DNA of 64,000 nucleotides from Parasedimentitalea psychrophila (GCF_030285785.1 NZ_CP127247.1:806001-870000), one strand, 5' to 3'. Positions 1-9,616 are shown, numbered from the stretch's first letter. Numbers and translations are program-made. Notes: generated by a model not told the origin, from the sequence alone.

Positions 1-475
1 TTACGTCAAGAACGCCTCGGGCAAATGCACCTTCCTCTACAACTCTCACAAGAATGATTTCAGCGGCAACTGGTTTGAAGGCTGCGACATCGGCATCCAT
101 TTCACCGCCGGGTCCGACGACAACCGCATAGTTGGCAACAGCTTTGTCGGCAACCGTACCCAGGTGAAATACGTATCCTCCAAATGGGTCGAATGGTCCG
201 AACAGGGTCGCGGCAACTATTGGAGCGACTTTGCAGCCTTTGACGTCGATGGCAATGGCATTGCCGACGCGCCCTATCGCCCTAATGACAGCATGGATCA
301 CGTGTTGTGGACTCAACCCGCTGCCAAGCTATTGCTGGGCTCTCCCGCTGTGCAACTGGTGCGCTGGTCGCAGTCCGCCTTCCCGGCCCTGTTGCCGGGC
401 GGCGTGTTGGACAGCAATGCACTGATGGCCCCGGTTCGACCGGCGGCAAGCAAGAAGGTACTTCAGGATGGGTAA
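1..475 (+). CDS. nosD: NosD, periplasmic copper-binding/maturation protein (partial, C-terminal)
   Basis: The open frame runs from base 2 to a stop at 475 and has no start in the window, so about 157 C-terminal residues are present. NosD is a periplasmic right-handed beta-helix protein that works with the NosFY ABC transporter in assembling the copper centres of nitrous oxide reductase. The visible part has beta-helix-like repeats (GNWFEGCDIGIHF, DNRIVGNSF) followed by the typical NosD ending with GRGNYWSD, DVDGNGIADAPYRPND and SPAVQLVRWSQ. It overlaps nosF by 8 bases, as expected for translational coupling in a nosDFYLX operon. Identity is firm from both the sequence and the neighbours; the N-terminus lies outside the window. 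Confidence 0.93.
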   Translation, partial: YVKNASGKCTFLYNSHKNDFSGNWFEGCDIGIHFTAGSDDNRIVGNSFVGNRTQVKYVSSKWVEWSEQGRGNYWSDFAAFDVDGNGIADAPYRPNDSMDHVLWTQPAAKLLLGSPAVQLVRWSQSAFPALLPGGVLDSNALMAPVRPAASKKVLQDG

Positions 476-1361
476 CACCCTGACAATCAAGTCGGTCAGC
501 AAATTCCGTGGCAAAATCCAGATTCTGCAGGATGTAGATCTGGTGATCGCCCCGGGCGAGCGGCTGGCATTGCTGGGCCACAATGGCGCCGGTAAATCGA
601 CCTTGATCAAGACAATTCTGGGCCTGACGCCGGTGCATCAGGGCAGCATCCAGATTTGCGGCGCAACACCTGGCTCGGCTGAGGCACGCCGAACCACCGC
701 GTTTCTTCCGGAATCCGTCAGCTTTCACCCGGCGCTGACCGGCCGCGAGCAACTGGCCTTGTTTGCCCGCCTGTCCGGCGCAGGCGGCGATGTGGCGGGC
801 CTGCTGGACCGCGTCGGCCTGAGCGACGCGCTGGATCGCCGGATCGGAACCTATTCCAAGGGGATGCGGCAGCGGCTGGGGCTGGCGCAGGTCTTGCTGG
901 GGAGACCCAAACTGGCACTGCTGGACGAGCCGACCAGCGGGCTGGACCCGATTTCCCGGCAGGATCTCTATGCGATCATTGACGAGCTGGCGGCCCAGGG
1001 CACTGCCATTCTGATTGCCAGCCATGCCTTGACCGAGGTCGAAGCCCGCACCGACCGTATTGCCATCCTGCGCAAAGGTGTAAAAGTGGCCGATAATACG
1101 CTGGCAGCCCTGTCGCGAGCAGCCGATTTGCCAACCCATCTGCGCATCACCGCCCAAAGCGACCAGATCGAACAGCTGGCGGCCCAGATCGGCGGCAGAC
1201 GTATCAACGGGGCGGCGCTGGAAATCAGCTGTAGCGCCGACCAGAAAATGGATGAACTGCGCCGCATCGCGGCCATGGGCGACGCCATCGTCGATATTTC
1301 CATGACACCGCCGCGACTGGAAGACCTGTACCGCCACTTCTCCAAGGAAGACAGCCGATGA
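468..1361 (+). CDS. nosF: NosF, ABC transporter ATP-binding protein for N2OR maturation
   Basis: A 297-residue ABC ATPase. Walker A is GHNGAGKST around residues 37-45, the signature region reads YSKGMRQRLG in place of LSGGQ (usual for NosF), and Walker B is LALLDEPTSGLDP. NosF energises NosY at the inner membrane to supply what NosD needs for CuZ/CuA site assembly of NosZ. It begins inside the end of nosD and its stop overlaps the nosY start (ATGATG at 1358), so the three subunits are probably translated together. Nothing unusual was seen. Confidence 0.94.
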   Translation: MGNTLTIKSVSKFRGKIQILQDVDLVIAPGERLALLGHNGAGKSTLIKTILGLTPVHQGSIQICGATPGSAEARRTTAFLPESVSFHPALTGREQLALFARLSGAGGDVAGLLDRVGLSDALDRRIGTYSKGMRQRLGLAQVLLGRPKLALLDEPTSGLDPISRQDLYAIIDELAAQGTAILIASHALTEVEARTDRIAILRKGVKVADNTLAALSRAADLPTHLRITAQSDQIEQLAAQIGGRRINGAALEISCSADQKMDELRRIAAMGDAIVDISMTPPRLEDLYRHFSKEDSR

Positions 1362-2185
1362 TGATCCCGCGCGCCCTTGCTATTGCTCAATCCGAACTGC
1401 TGATCCTGCGCCGCAATCGCTGGCTGTTCATGGCGACGCTGATCATGGTGCTGTTTGCGCTGGCCCTGACCTTTGCCGGCAGTGCGCCAACCGGCAGTCT
1501 GGGCGTTGACATGCTGACCATCTCGGTCGCGTCGATGACAACCCTGTCGGTCTATCTGGCGCCGCTGCTGGCGCTGATGATGTCGTTTGATGCCATTTCC
1601 GGAGACCTTGATCGCGGCAGCCTGTCGCTGCTGCTGTCTTATCCGCCCAGCCGCGGTGAAATCCTTGTTGGCAAATTCCTGGCGCAGCTAGCAGCGCTGA
1701 GCTTTGCGATGATCGTCGGCTTTGGCACCGCAGGGGCGCTGGCGACCTGGTCCGGGGGCTCTGGCCCGGAAAGCCTGCTGGCCCTGGCCCGTCTCATCGC
1801 CACCTCGATCCTGCTTGGGGCGGTGTTCCTGTCTTTGGGATACATGGTCTCCGCCCTAGCGGGGAGCTCCACAGCGGCCGCAGGCATGTCAGCGGCACTT
1901 TGGCTGATCTTTGTGGTGCTGTTTGATCTTGGATTGCTGGGCGCTGTTGTGATGGATCAAAGTGGCTATTTCACCCAGACGATATTCCCCTGGCTGATGG
2001 TCGCCAATCCGGCTGATGCGTTCCGGGTGTGGAACATCGCGAGCTCGGATGCTGTGGCCCTTTCCAGTGGCATGACCGGCGCGGCGAGCGCGCTTCCTGG
2101 CTGGGCGGCCCCTGGTTCCCTGTTGCTTTGGCCAATCATCGGATTGACCCTGGCCCGCATTGCATTTGGACGGGTAGAACCATGA
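1358..2185 (+). CDS. nosY: NosY, ABC transporter permease for N2OR maturation
   Basis: A 275-residue integral membrane protein with about six hydrophobic segments (for example near residues 22-42, 55-75, 105-130, 145-165, 175-200 and 250-270). DAISGDLDRGSLSLLLSYPPSRGEILVGK is the conserved cytoplasmic stretch of ABC-2/NosY permeases, given here only to locate it: it starts near residue 75. It forms the membrane channel for NosF. The start overlaps the nosF stop by 4 bases and its stop overlaps the nosL start by 4 bases, which supports a single operon. Confidence 0.92.
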   Translation: MMIPRALAIAQSELLILRRNRWLFMATLIMVLFALALTFAGSAPTGSLGVDMLTISVASMTTLSVYLAPLLALMMSFDAISGDLDRGSLSLLLSYPPSRGEILVGKFLAQLAALSFAMIVGFGTAGALATWSGGSGPESLLALARLIATSILLGAVFLSLGYMVSALAGSSTAAAGMSAALWLIFVVLFDLGLLGAVVMDQSGYFTQTIFPWLMVANPADAFRVWNIASSDAVALSSGMTGAASALPGWAAPGSLLLWPIIGLTLARIAFGRVEP

Positions 2186-2703
2186 AGACAGCAGCCCTTA
2201 TTTTCGCCATCCTTGCGCTGGCCGCTTGCAAAGAGGAGGTCGCCAAGGCGCCGCCTCCGCCTATGGAGCTGAACACCGAGGCGCTGAGCTTTTTCTGTCA
2301 GATGAATGTTCTTGAACACGGCGGGCCAAAAGGACAAGTCCATCTGGAGGGCTACCCTGCCCCGTTGTTTTTCGCCCAGGTTCGCGACCTTGTCGCCTAT
2401 CTGAAAAGCCCCGAGCGTGACGCACGGATCACCGCAGTCTATGTCAGTGACATGGGCAAGGCCACCAGCTGGGATGATCTGGGCCAGAGCAATTGGATTT
2501 TGGCCAAAGATGCCCAGTTCATCGTCGGCGCCGATGTGGCAGGTGGTATGGGCGCGCCTGAAATTGTCCCGTTTGGCGACGCGGCCTCGGCCGCGCCGTT
2601 TCTCACCAAATACGGCGGACAGCTGCTGCCGTTCACCGAAATTCCAGATGACGCCGCTCTGGCCCCTGTCGATCTGTCACAACCTTTGGAAACCCCGTCA
2701 TGA
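2182..2703 (+). CDS. nosL: NosL, outer-membrane copper-binding lipoprotein
   Basis: A 173-residue lipoprotein. The frame is open further upstream, but the ATG at 2182 overlaps the nosY stop and begins a clean lipoprotein signal (MKTAALIFAILALAAC, lipobox LAAC), so that start was chosen. NosL binds Cu(I) and delivers it for NosZ metallation. Features of the family seen here are FFCQMNVLEHGGPKGQV near the N-terminus (the C-x-M copper site) and ATSWDDLGQSNWILAKDAQFIVG in the middle, starting near residue 94. It is followed by nosX with a 4-base overlap. Confidence 0.92.
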   Translation: MKTAALIFAILALAACKEEVAKAPPPPMELNTEALSFFCQMNVLEHGGPKGQVHLEGYPAPLFFAQVRDLVAYLKSPERDARITAVYVSDMGKATSWDDLGQSNWILAKDAQFIVGADVAGGMGAPEIVPFGDAASAAPFLTKYGGQLLPFTEIPDDAALAPVDLSQPLETPS

Positions 2704-3605
2704 AACATTTGAATCGCCGCCGGTTTCTGACCATTTCAGCCGCCGCCTGTAGCCTGCCAATGCAGGCCGCCGCCGCCCCGGCCCGCTGGCGCGGCATTGC
2801 CCTGGGCGCGCAGGCGACGCTGCAGCTTGCAGGTTTAACCCAGACCCAGGCTGATCCCATTTTCACGGCGGTTGAGAATGAACTGTCGCGCCTGGAGAAT
2901 ATTTTCAGCCTGTACCGAGAGACCTCTGAAATCAGGCGGTTGAATGGCGCCGGACATCTGTCTGCCCCGTCGCATGAACTGCTCGAAGTTCTCAGCATTT
3001 CAAACATGCTGAACAGTGCCACCGACGGCGCCTTCGATCCAACGGTTCAAACCCTCTGGCAGACCGCAGTGGGGGCAGACAGTGCCGGTGCTGCAACAGG
3101 ATGGACGCATTTGCAATACAACAGCCAACGGGTTGAATTCACCCACCCCGACGCTGCAAAAATGGGGCTTACCCTGAACGGAATTGCGCAGGGCTATATC
3201 ACTGACAAGATTGCCGACCTCCTGCGCCAAAAGGGCCTGATAAACGTGCTGGTAGACTTTGGCGAAGTCATGGCCAGCGGCCAGCGCAGCACCGGCCAAG
3301 ACTGGCGCGTTGGCATTGAGACCCCCGACGGTCAACGGGTCAAGCAGATGACCCTCACAGACCGCGCCCTTGCCACCTCGGCCCCGATCATGGCTACCTT
3401 TGACGGTGCCCGGTCAAACCCACATATTTTCCCGCCGAGCGCTCGTCACCAGCTGCGCCAGGGACTGGTGTCGGTATCGGCACCGACCGCAGCCATTGCG
3501 GATGGTCTTTCAACAGCTTGCTGCCTGCTGTCGGTGCATCAAATTCAAGTTGCGCTGGAGCAGATCCCCGGCACTCGGCTGGAAGCCCTGCAACCGCTCA
3601 TTTGA
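2700..3605 (+). CDS. nosX: NosX, ApbE-like flavin transferase
   Basis: A 301-residue protein with a twin-arginine type leader (RRRFLTISAAA at residues 6-16), so it is probably exported folded. It belongs to the ApbE family: FDPTVQTLW, LNGIAQGYITDKIADLL and VDFGEVMASGQ match conserved blocks. ApbE proteins attach FMN covalently to threonine; NosX is thought to flavinylate NosR, the membrane protein supporting N2O reduction. It is the last gene of the nos operon here, ending at a strong hairpin at 3611-3634. Confidence 0.9.
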   Translation: MKHLNRRRFLTISAAACSLPMQAAAAPARWRGIALGAQATLQLAGLTQTQADPIFTAVENELSRLENIFSLYRETSEIRRLNGAGHLSAPSHELLEVLSISNMLNSATDGAFDPTVQTLWQTAVGADSAGAATGWTHLQYNSQRVEFTHPDAAKMGLTLNGIAQGYITDKIADLLRQKGLINVLVDFGEVMASGQRSTGQDWRVGIETPDGQRVKQMTLTDRALATSAPIMATFDGARSNPHIFPPSARHQLRQGLVSVSAPTAAIADGLSTACCLLSVHQIQVALEQIPGTRLEALQPLI

Positions 3606-3610
3606 TGGTT

Positions 3611-3634
3611 TGCGACCCCTATGAAGGGGTCGCA
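3611..3634. terminator. Bidirectional terminator between nosX and ligB
   Basis: A perfect 10-bp stem (TGCGACCCCT / AGGGGTCGCA) with a 4-base loop lies between the convergent ends of nosX and ligB. There is no long T-run on either side, but the position and perfect pairing suggest it ends transcription from both directions. Confidence 0.75.
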
Positions 3635-3648
3635 GCCATATTTACCGG

Positions 3649-4494
3649 TCACTCACATTCAAGCAAAAGCGTGCCCGAAGCGGTGTTCGAGATCGGAATG
3701 TGGTAGTTGCGGGTGATCTCGGTGACGTTGTCGCCCAGCGCCCCACGCATCATCATCCACATCAGAAATTCGGTGCCCTGAGCGCCCGCTTTCTCCACCA
3801 GTTCCTGACGGGTGATTTTGGTCAACAGGTCTGGATTATGGGCGATATTTTCAAGGCAGTATTGGTCGAATTCCTTATTGATAAAGCCCGCACGTTCGCC
3901 TTCCAACTGGTGGCTAAGCCCGCCGGTTCCCAGCACCACGACCTTCAGATCTTCGGGAAAACTTTCAATGCCTTTACGTAGCGCCCGACCGAAATCCAGC
4001 GCCCGTTTCAGCGTCGGGATCGGGTGCTGCACGGTGTTGGCCGAGATCGGGATGGCCCGTGGCATGTCAGGATTATGCGGCGCACCTGGCCAGAACAGCT
4101 GCATCGGCACAACAAAGCCGTGATCGACCGCCAGTTCCTGACAGGATGTGATGTCGAATTCATCCGCCACCATGCTTTCAATGATGTGCCAGCTCATCTC
4201 TGGGTGGCCCGGGAACGGATCCAGCGACGGCAAGCCCCAGCCCTCGTCCTCGTTGCGATATTCATGCGCAGCGCCAATTGCGAAGGTCGGCATTTGATCG
4301 AGAAAGAAACCCAAGCCATGATCGTTGTAGATGTTGATGACAACATCCGGTTTGTTCTCTTTGATCCAGCTATGTATCTTTATGTAGCCGTCAAAAAACG
4401 GTTTCCAGTACGGATCATCATGCAGCTCATTCTTGACTGCGTGGCCCACGGCCGGAATGTGCGAGGTCGAGATACCACCGAGAATTTTCGCCAT
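3649..4494 (-). CDS. ligB: Protocatechuate 4,5-dioxygenase, beta (catalytic) subunit
   Basis: A 281-residue class III extradiol ring-cleavage dioxygenase subunit. The non-haem iron ligands of LigB are recognisable: His12 in GGISTSHIP, the second His in YNDHG near residue 59, and the Glu in GTEFLMWMMMRGAL near the C-terminus. With LigA it cleaves protocatechuate between C4 and C5 to 4-carboxy-2-hydroxymuconate semialdehyde. It is the last gene of the minus-strand lig operon, 10 bases behind ligA. Confidence 0.93.
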   Translation of the reverse strand: MAKILGGISTSHIPAVGHAVKNELHDDPYWKPFFDGYIKIHSWIKENKPDVVINIYNDHGLGFFLDQMPTFAIGAAHEYRNEDEGWGLPSLDPFPGHPEMSWHIIESMVADEFDITSCQELAVDHGFVVPMQLFWPGAPHNPDMPRAIPISANTVQHPIPTLKRALDFGRALRKGIESFPEDLKVVVLGTGGLSHQLEGERAGFINKEFDQYCLENIAHNPDLLTKITRQELVEKAGAQGTEFLMWMMMRGALGDNVTEITRNYHIPISNTASGTLLLECE

Positions 4495-4504
4495 TTTCTT
4501 CTCC

Positions 4505-4861
4505 TTACGCCTGATCTAGCAAATATTGCTTGAATTCTTCGGTGGTCATGCCGGTTTGCATGCCGCCCACGTCCTGAACAGACAGTTTGAAAATTCCGGT
4601 CAATTTGGCCAGGTAGTAGATGTTGCCGCCTGCCGCGATCATCGCCAGAATATCGCGATCGCGGATCGCCTGTTTATGAGCCTCGTTGAGGCCATAACTT
4701 TCCATAAAGGCCTCTTCGTCGGCCGCAAATGCGTCGCGGTTTACTTCCTTGTTGAAGGCGTAGCACATCTTGTTCAGCGCATAGCCCTTCATGGCCTGTT
4801 TGCCGTCAAAAAGTGTCGTCCCTGGAATGTCGATGTGATAGTCGAAGCCCGGTTGATCCAT
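4505..4861 (-). CDS. ligA: Protocatechuate 4,5-dioxygenase, alpha subunit
   Basis: A 118-residue helical subunit of the LigAB dioxygenase; GYALNKMCYAFN and DILAMIAAGGNIYYLAKL are typical of LigA. The frame is open for 16 more codons upstream, but the ATG at 4861 has a GGAG eight bases ahead and begins MDQPGFDYHIDIPGT, matching the family length, so it is preferred. LigA covers the active site of LigB. It lies 51 bases behind ligI and 10 bases ahead of ligB. In some relatives the two subunits are fused; here they are separate. Confidence 0.93.
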   Translation of the reverse strand: MDQPGFDYHIDIPGTTLFDGKQAMKGYALNKMCYAFNKEVNRDAFAADEEAFMESYGLNEAHKQAIRDRDILAMIAAGGNIYYLAKLTGIFKLSVQDVGGMQTGMTTEEFKQYLLDQA

Positions 4862-4912
4862 CGGGGGTACTCCGTTTTTGTAACGCGCCTGTTGGTCAGG
4901 CGGATGCAATGT

Positions 4913-5800
4913 TCACGCCCAGTAAAGGCGCATGGGATTGTCTACCAGCAACTGCTGCTGCAGCGCCTTGGATGGTGCAATTTTCGGGATGAAATCAACC
5001 AGAGCCCCGTCGTCAGGCATGTGCGATTTCATATTCGGATGTGGCCAATCCGTGCCCCACAACACGCGATCCGGGAACCGCGCGACGATTTCGGCGCAAT
5101 AGGCCACCACATCGTCGTAGGGCGGCCCTTGCTTTGACAGGCGTTCGGGGCAGGTCACTTTTGACCAGATGTTCGTGTTGTCTTCCATCAGCTGGATGAA
5201 ACGCTGAAAGTCGGGATGATCGACCCCCTTGGAGACATCCGGGCGGCCCATATGATCCACCACAACAGTGGTGGGCAGCTGCTTCAGGAACGGTTCAATC
5301 TCTTCCAGATCCTGAGCCTCAAAGTAGACAACGATGTGCCAGCCAAAATGCTTGATCTTGTTGGCGATGGCCAGGAACACCTCTTTGGGGGTGTCATCCA
5401 CCAGACGTTTGACAAAGTTAAAGCGCACTCCGCGCACCCCGGCCGCGTGCATTTCCCGGATTTCAGCCTCGGTAATGTCACCCCGAACCGAGGCAATCCC
5501 CCGTGCCAGATCACCACCCGAGCGGCAGGCATCCATCATGGCGCGATTGTCGTTGCCGTGACAGGTGGCCTGCACAATGACATTGCGGGTAAAGCCTAGA
5601 TGGTCGCGCAGAGCGTATAGTTCAACCTTGCCCGCATCGCAGGGGGTGTATTTGCGTTCCGGCGCAAAAGGAAACTCGGCAGCCGGGCCAAAAACATGGC
5701 AATGCGCGTCCACCGCCCCTTTGGGCAGCTGGAAATCCGGCAGCTTTGGAGCGGGGTGGAACACCAGCCAATCCGGATCCATTTTTTGTAGCTCGGTCAT
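4913..5800 (-). CDS. ligI: 2-pyrone-4,6-dicarboxylate hydrolase
   Basis: A 295-residue amidohydrolase-superfamily protein that opens the lactone 2-pyrone-4,6-dicarboxylate (PDC) to 4-oxalomesaconate. It shows the N-terminal DAHCHVFGP motif (residues 30-38), VDHMGRPD in the middle, and the catalytic Asp region WGTDWPHPN near the C-terminus. Substrate-binding motifs QATCHGNDNR and GVRFNFVKR also fit LigI. Its start overlaps the galD stop by 4 bases, placing it in the pathway operon. Confidence 0.93.
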   Translation of the reverse strand: MTELQKMDPDWLVFHPAPKLPDFQLPKGAVDAHCHVFGPAAEFPFAPERKYTPCDAGKVELYALRDHLGFTRNVIVQATCHGNDNRAMMDACRSGGDLARGIASVRGDITEAEIREMHAAGVRGVRFNFVKRLVDDTPKEVFLAIANKIKHFGWHIVVYFEAQDLEEIEPFLKQLPTTVVVDHMGRPDVSKGVDHPDFQRFIQLMEDNTNIWSKVTCPERLSKQGPPYDDVVAYCAEIVARFPDRVLWGTDWPHPNMKSHMPDDGALVDFIPKIAPSKALQQQLLVDNPMRLYWA

Positions 5801-6852
5801 GGGTAGACTTCTCCGTCCATCAGTTTGCGGGCGGTCCTGAGGATCGCGGTAGAGGTGACGCCGCCTGCTTGGTCCAATTTGGCCACAACAGTCATCTCAC
5901 CAGCGGGATGTTCAACCGGCAATGTTCGGGTTAGGCTCTGGCCGGTATTAGCCAGCTTTTGCGCCGGTGTTCCCTCGATCAGGCAGGCGGTGGCGACACT
6001 GACCGCCCCCAATACGCCGATTGTCTTGTGACAGCGGTGCGGAATAAAGGTGCGCGTGGAAATGGCCCCACCATTGCGCGGGGCGCTGATCATGGTCATT
6101 TTTGGCACCGTTTTTGTGGTGACATCGCCCAGGTTCATCAAGGGGCCGCAGGTCAGGCGGATCGCTTCCAGCTTTGCACGCAAGGCCACGTTAGACTCTA
6201 GCTCTTCCGGGCTTTCGAGACCAGTTATCCCCATGTCCGATGCCCGCATCACCACGCAGGGCATGCCATTGTCGATCATCGTCAACTCAACGCCGTCGAC
6301 CACGTCAACCACATGTCCGGTTGGCAACAGGGCCCCACAACTGGACCCCGCAGTGTCCTTGAATTCGATCGGTACGGGGGCCGAGGTGCCGGGCACGCCG
6401 TCAATCTGCGCGTCGCCCATATAGCTGACTTTGCCGCCGGGTGTCTGGACCTGCGCCACAGCAATCTGGCCGGTGTTTTCCATATAGATGGTGACCGGGG
6501 TTTCCCCGTCTTGCGCCGCCACCAACCCGCGCTCAACGGCGAAAGGCGCGACACCAGCCAGCATGTTACCGCAGTTTTGCGCATCCGAGACGAGGGGCCG
6601 ATCGACAAAAACCTGCAAAAACAGGTAATCGACATCGACGCCCGCGCGATGGGACTTGCGCACCACTGCAACCTTTGAGGTCAATGGATCAGCGCCTCCC
6701 ATTCCGTTGATTTGGCGGCTGTCAGGCGATCCCATGATCCCGAGCAAGAGCGCATCGCGTGCCTTGGCACTGTCAGGAAGGTCCTGGCCCAGGAAAAACC
6801 CACCCTTGGAGGTGCCGCCCCGCATCCACATTGCCCGGATGCCGTCAGACAT
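5797..6852 (-). CDS. galD: 4-oxalomesaconate tautomerase (PrpF family)
   Basis: A 351-residue protein of the PrpF/diaminopimelate-epimerase-like fold. The start [20 protein letters not shown] and [13 protein letters not shown] are characteristic. GalD interconverts keto and enol forms of 4-oxalomesaconate so that the hydratase can act. PrpF relatives isomerise aconitate instead, but its location between ligK and ligI supports the GalD role. It overlaps ligK by 8 bases and ligI by 4. Confidence 0.88.
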   Translation of the reverse strand: MSDGIRAMWMRGGTSKGGFFLGQDLPDSAKARDALLLGIMGSPDSRQINGMGGADPLTSKVAVVRKSHRAGVDVDYLFLQVFVDRPLVSDAQNCGNMLAGVAPFAVERGLVAAQDGETPVTIYMENTGQIAVAQVQTPGGKVSYMGDAQIDGVPGTSAPVPIEFKDTAGSSCGALLPTGHVVDVVDGVELTMIDNGMPCVVMRASDMGITGLESPEELESNVALRAKLEAIRLTCGPLMNLGDVTTKTVPKMTMISAPRNGGAISTRTFIPHRCHKTIGVLGAVSVATACLIEGTPAQKLANTGQSLTRTLPVEHPAGEMTVVAKLDQAGGVTSTAILRTARKLMDGEVYP

Positions 6853-7537
6853 ATTTCAGCCCCTTTTCAGCCAGACGCCCGCGCATATCGTAGATATCAA
6901 GCCCCAGCTCTCCGGCCTCAAAGCGGGCGCGCTTGGCCGTCTCATTGGCTTCACGGGCCCGGGCCTTCTCCAGCACCTCGGCGGCCTCTTCGCGGCGCAC
7001 CACACAGACGCCGTCATCATCCGCAACGATGACATCGCCCGGATTTATCAGCGCATCCGCACAGACCACCGGCACATTGACCGAGCCAAGGGTCTCTTTG
7101 ATGGTGCCCTGGGCAAAAACCGCCTTGGACCAGACCGGGAAATCCATCTCAGCCAAATCGCGCAGATCGCGCACTCCGGCGTCAATGATCAGACCCTTGC
7201 AGCCATGTGCCTTGGCCGAGGATGCCAACAGGTCGCCAAAGTAGCCGGCAATGCTGGGTGAGGTCGGTGCAAGCACCATGATATCGCCCGCCTGCAACTG
7301 TTCGATGGCCACGTGCAGCATCCAGTTATCACAAGGCGGCGCCGAGATGGTCACCGCGCTGCCAGCAACCCGCGCTCCGGTATAAATCGGCCGCATATAG
7401 GCCGCCAACAGCCCCTTGCGCCCCTGGACCTCATGCACCGTCGCCACACCACAGCTCGCGAGCCCGTCGATGACGGATTGATCGGCGCGTTCGATATTTT
7501 GAACAACGATGCCTTGGGTTCCGACTGGATAGCTCAT
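6845..7537 (-). CDS. ligK: 4-carboxy-4-hydroxy-2-oxoadipate aldolase
   Basis: A 230-residue class II pyruvate aldolase of the RraA-like family (LigK/GalC/ProA). [20 protein letters not shown] contains the Arg and Asp used for substrate and metal binding and starts near residue 119; [15 protein letters not shown] is the conserved C-terminal block. It splits 4-carboxy-4-hydroxy-2-oxoadipate into pyruvate and oxaloacetate, the last step of the pathway. It overlaps galB by 4 bases and galD by 8. Confidence 0.92.
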   Translation of the reverse strand: MSYPVGTQGIVVQNIERADQSVIDGLASCGVATVHEVQGRKGLLAAYMRPIYTGARVAGSAVTISAPPCDNWMLHVAIEQLQAGDIMVLAPTSPSIAGYFGDLLASSAKAHGCKGLIIDAGVRDLRDLAEMDFPVWSKAVFAQGTIKETLGSVNVPVVCADALINPGDVIVADDDGVCVVRREEAAEVLEKARAREANETAKRARFEAGELGLDIYDMRGRLAEKGLKYV

Positions 7538-8271
7538 GCCAATTCATCCACGGTCTGCGGAAAGATCATCTCGAAACCTTCAGCGTATTCCGACTTGCGC
7601 CCCCCGGCCATCCCGCCCGAATTCCGGCGGAAGTGGTTGCCACGGTTTTCGGCCACGTTGGTATAGAAATCCCACAGGTGTTCCTGGCCCTGCATGCATT
7701 CAATCGCCGCGCGTTTCTTGTCCCAGACCGGGGTGATGTCGAGAAAGACATTCGGCTTCCAGCCCATCTGTTCGGTCTGGTGCGGCTCAAACAGGTAGAG
7801 CTGCGGTGCGCCGAGCACTTTTTCGCCCGGGTTGTGACCCCAGGCTTGGGCAATCATCCGGCATTCCAGCGCAAACTGCGTCGTGTTCATGTGGTCGGTG
7901 TTGTAGGGGTCCCACCTGGAGTGGCTCATCATCCATTTGGGCTGAACTTCGCGGATGATATCAACCATCTGGTCCTGCGCATCCCGGTCCAGACGCAGCG
8001 GATAGTCTCCCAGATCCAGAAACCGGATGTCATTGACCCCCAGCGCATCGGCGGCCGCCTGCGCTTCTTCTTGACGGACCTTCTTGACCCTATCCAGCGT
8101 CATACCGTCCTGCTTCCACAGCTTGGCGCTTTCGCCGCGCTCGCCGTAAGACAGGCAGGCGACGGTCACGTCATAGCCCAGTTCCTGATGCAGCGCGATC
8201 GCACCGCCACAGCGCCAAACGAAGTCAGCCGCATGTGCGGAAATTACCAAAGCGGTTTTTTTGTCAGCCAT
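7534..8271 (-). CDS. galB: 4-oxalomesaconate hydratase, zinc-dependent PIG-L type
   Basis: A 245-residue protein of the PIG-L/LmbE deacetylase fold: [15 protein letters not shown] near the N-terminus carries the AHxxD zinc motif, and [15 protein letters not shown] carries the later His ligand. This matches GalB, which hydrates 4-oxalomesaconate, and not the unrelated amidohydrolase LigJ that does the same step in sphingomonads. It is the first gene of the minus-strand operon and is divergent from the LysR gene across only 58 bases, so the regulator probably acts there. Confidence 0.9.
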   Translation of the reverse strand: MADKKTALVISAHAADFVWRCGGAIALHQELGYDVTVACLSYGERGESAKLWKQDGMTLDRVKKVRQEEAQAAADALGVNDIRFLDLGDYPLRLDRDAQDQMVDIIREVQPKWMMSHSRWDPYNTDHMNTTQFALECRMIAQAWGHNPGEKVLGAPQLYLFEPHQTEQMGWKPNVFLDITPVWDKKRAAIECMQGQEHLWDFYTNVAENRGNHFRRNSGGMAGGRKSEYAEGFEMIFPQTVDELA

Positions 8272-8329
8272 TGTCTACGTCTTCCACGGTTTCTGCAGGT
8301 TGCCCAAAATGTAATAAGGACACCCCATC

Positions 8330-9616
8330 ATGGCCACTTTGAATCCTGACAAGCACATTTGTTTTTGTTACAAAGTGAAAAAGAGGTCGATTGAACCGAT
8401 GCCTGTCTTCCCCCATATCCGGTATCTCTACGTTGTCAGAGAAGTGTACCGCCATCACCGCATCAGCGCCGCCGCCGATATCGTTCACATATCACAGCCG
8501 GCCGCCACTCAGTCTTTGGCCAGGGTCGAGGAGCAATTGGGAGCGCAATTGTTCAAGCGCCAGCCAAAGGGCATGTTTCCCACCGAGATCGGCAAGATAT
8601 TTGAAGGGCGATTGAACCGTATTCTTGAACATCTTCGCCGGGGTGACAGCCAGGCTAGAAAGAAGGCGGCCCGAAACGACGGCGCGGCCCCACGACAAGC
8701 GTTCCACAGGTTCTGCTCGCCGGTGCAGCTACGGGCCTTGATCGCCATCGCAAAGACAGGCAGCTTCAGTCAAGCGGCCTATGAGCTGGGCGTCAGCCAG
8801 CCAGGGATTCACCGCGCCTTGCGCGAGCTGGCCTCGTTGTCGGGGCTGACATTGTTTGATCAAGCCCGCGGTGGCGTTGAATTGACCGCCGCGGCCGAGG
8901 TTTTCACCCATCAGGTCAGGTTGGCCATGAGCGAATTCCAACAGGCGGCATTTGAAATCAATGAACATCTTGGCCGCGATGTCACCCGCATCAACCTGGG
9001 ATCCTTGCCATTGTCACGCACCGCGATTCTTCCTGCTGCAATTGATGATTTGCTAAAGGAAGTTGGGGTGCGCGTTCAGATCAATTGTGTGGATGCACGA
9101 TATCATGCCTTGCTCAGGGATCTGCGGTTTGGCGAATTGGACTTCCTGCTGGGGGCGCTGCGTCATCCGCAGCCCGCCAACGATGTTGTGCAGGAAGAGT
9201 TATTTGTCGATCGTCTTGCAGTGGTGGTGGCCCCCGACCACCCGCTGACCAGAAAGACGAGTGTTACCCTGCAGGATACGCTGGCCTTTCCCTGGATCGC
9301 CCCGCCGCGCGAGACGCCTTCAGGGGCCTATCTGGCCGAGCGTCTGCGCATCCAGGATATGGCGCAAACCCCGGTGCGCATCGTGTCCAGCTCGATGGTA
9401 TTGCTGCGCGGGTTGCTGTCACGCGGCGACTACATCTCCATTGCCTCCAGACGCCAGATCGAAGCCGAAGAGCAATACGGGACCCTGGTCCAGTTGCCGA
9501 TAGAGCTGCCCGAATCTGAGCGGCCGATTGGACTGACATTCAGATCCGGATGGACCCCAACGCCGGTTCAGCAACGCTTTCTTGAAATCATTCGCCAGAA
9601 GGCCGCATCCGGGTGA
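8330..9616 (+). CDS. LysR-type regulator with two tandem N-terminal HTH domains
   Basis: A 428-residue regulator, about 120 residues longer than an ordinary LysR protein. It has one LysR HTH at about residues 29-86 (ISAAADIVHISQPAATQSL) and a second at about 132-189 (SFSQAAYELGVSQPGIHRAL), separated by a basic linker, then a LysR substrate-binding domain from about 217 to 425. The ATG at 8330 is preceded by AAGGA nine bases upstream; an internal ATG at 8399 would still keep both HTHs. Divergent to galB and upstream of ligC, it most likely controls the protocatechuate genes in response to a pathway intermediate (inference). Confidence 0.9.
   Translation: MATLNPDKHICFCYKVKKRSIEPMPVFPHIRYLYVVREVYRHHRISAAADIVHISQPAATQSLARVEEQLGAQLFKRQPKGMFPTEIGKIFEGRLNRILEHLRRGDSQARKKAARNDGAAPRQAFHRFCSPVQLRALIAIAKTGSFSQAAYELGVSQPGIHRALRELASLSGLTLFDQARGGVELTAAAEVFTHQVRLAMSEFQQAAFEINEHLGRDVTRINLGSLPLSRTAILPAAIDDLLKEVGVRVQINCVDARYHALLRDLRFGELDFLLGALRHPQPANDVVQEELFVDRLAVVVAPDHPLTRKTSVTLQDTLAFPWIAPPRETPSGAYLAERLRIQDMAQTPVRIVSSSMVLLRGLLSRGDYISIASRRQIEAEEQYGTLVQLPIELPESERPIGLTFRSGWTPTPVQQRFLEIIRQKAASG

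Noticed and set aside
282-1337. Long minus-strand open frame opposite nosF
   Set aside because: It is an antisense shadow of a clear ABC ATPase gene in a GC-rich genome and has no family similarity.
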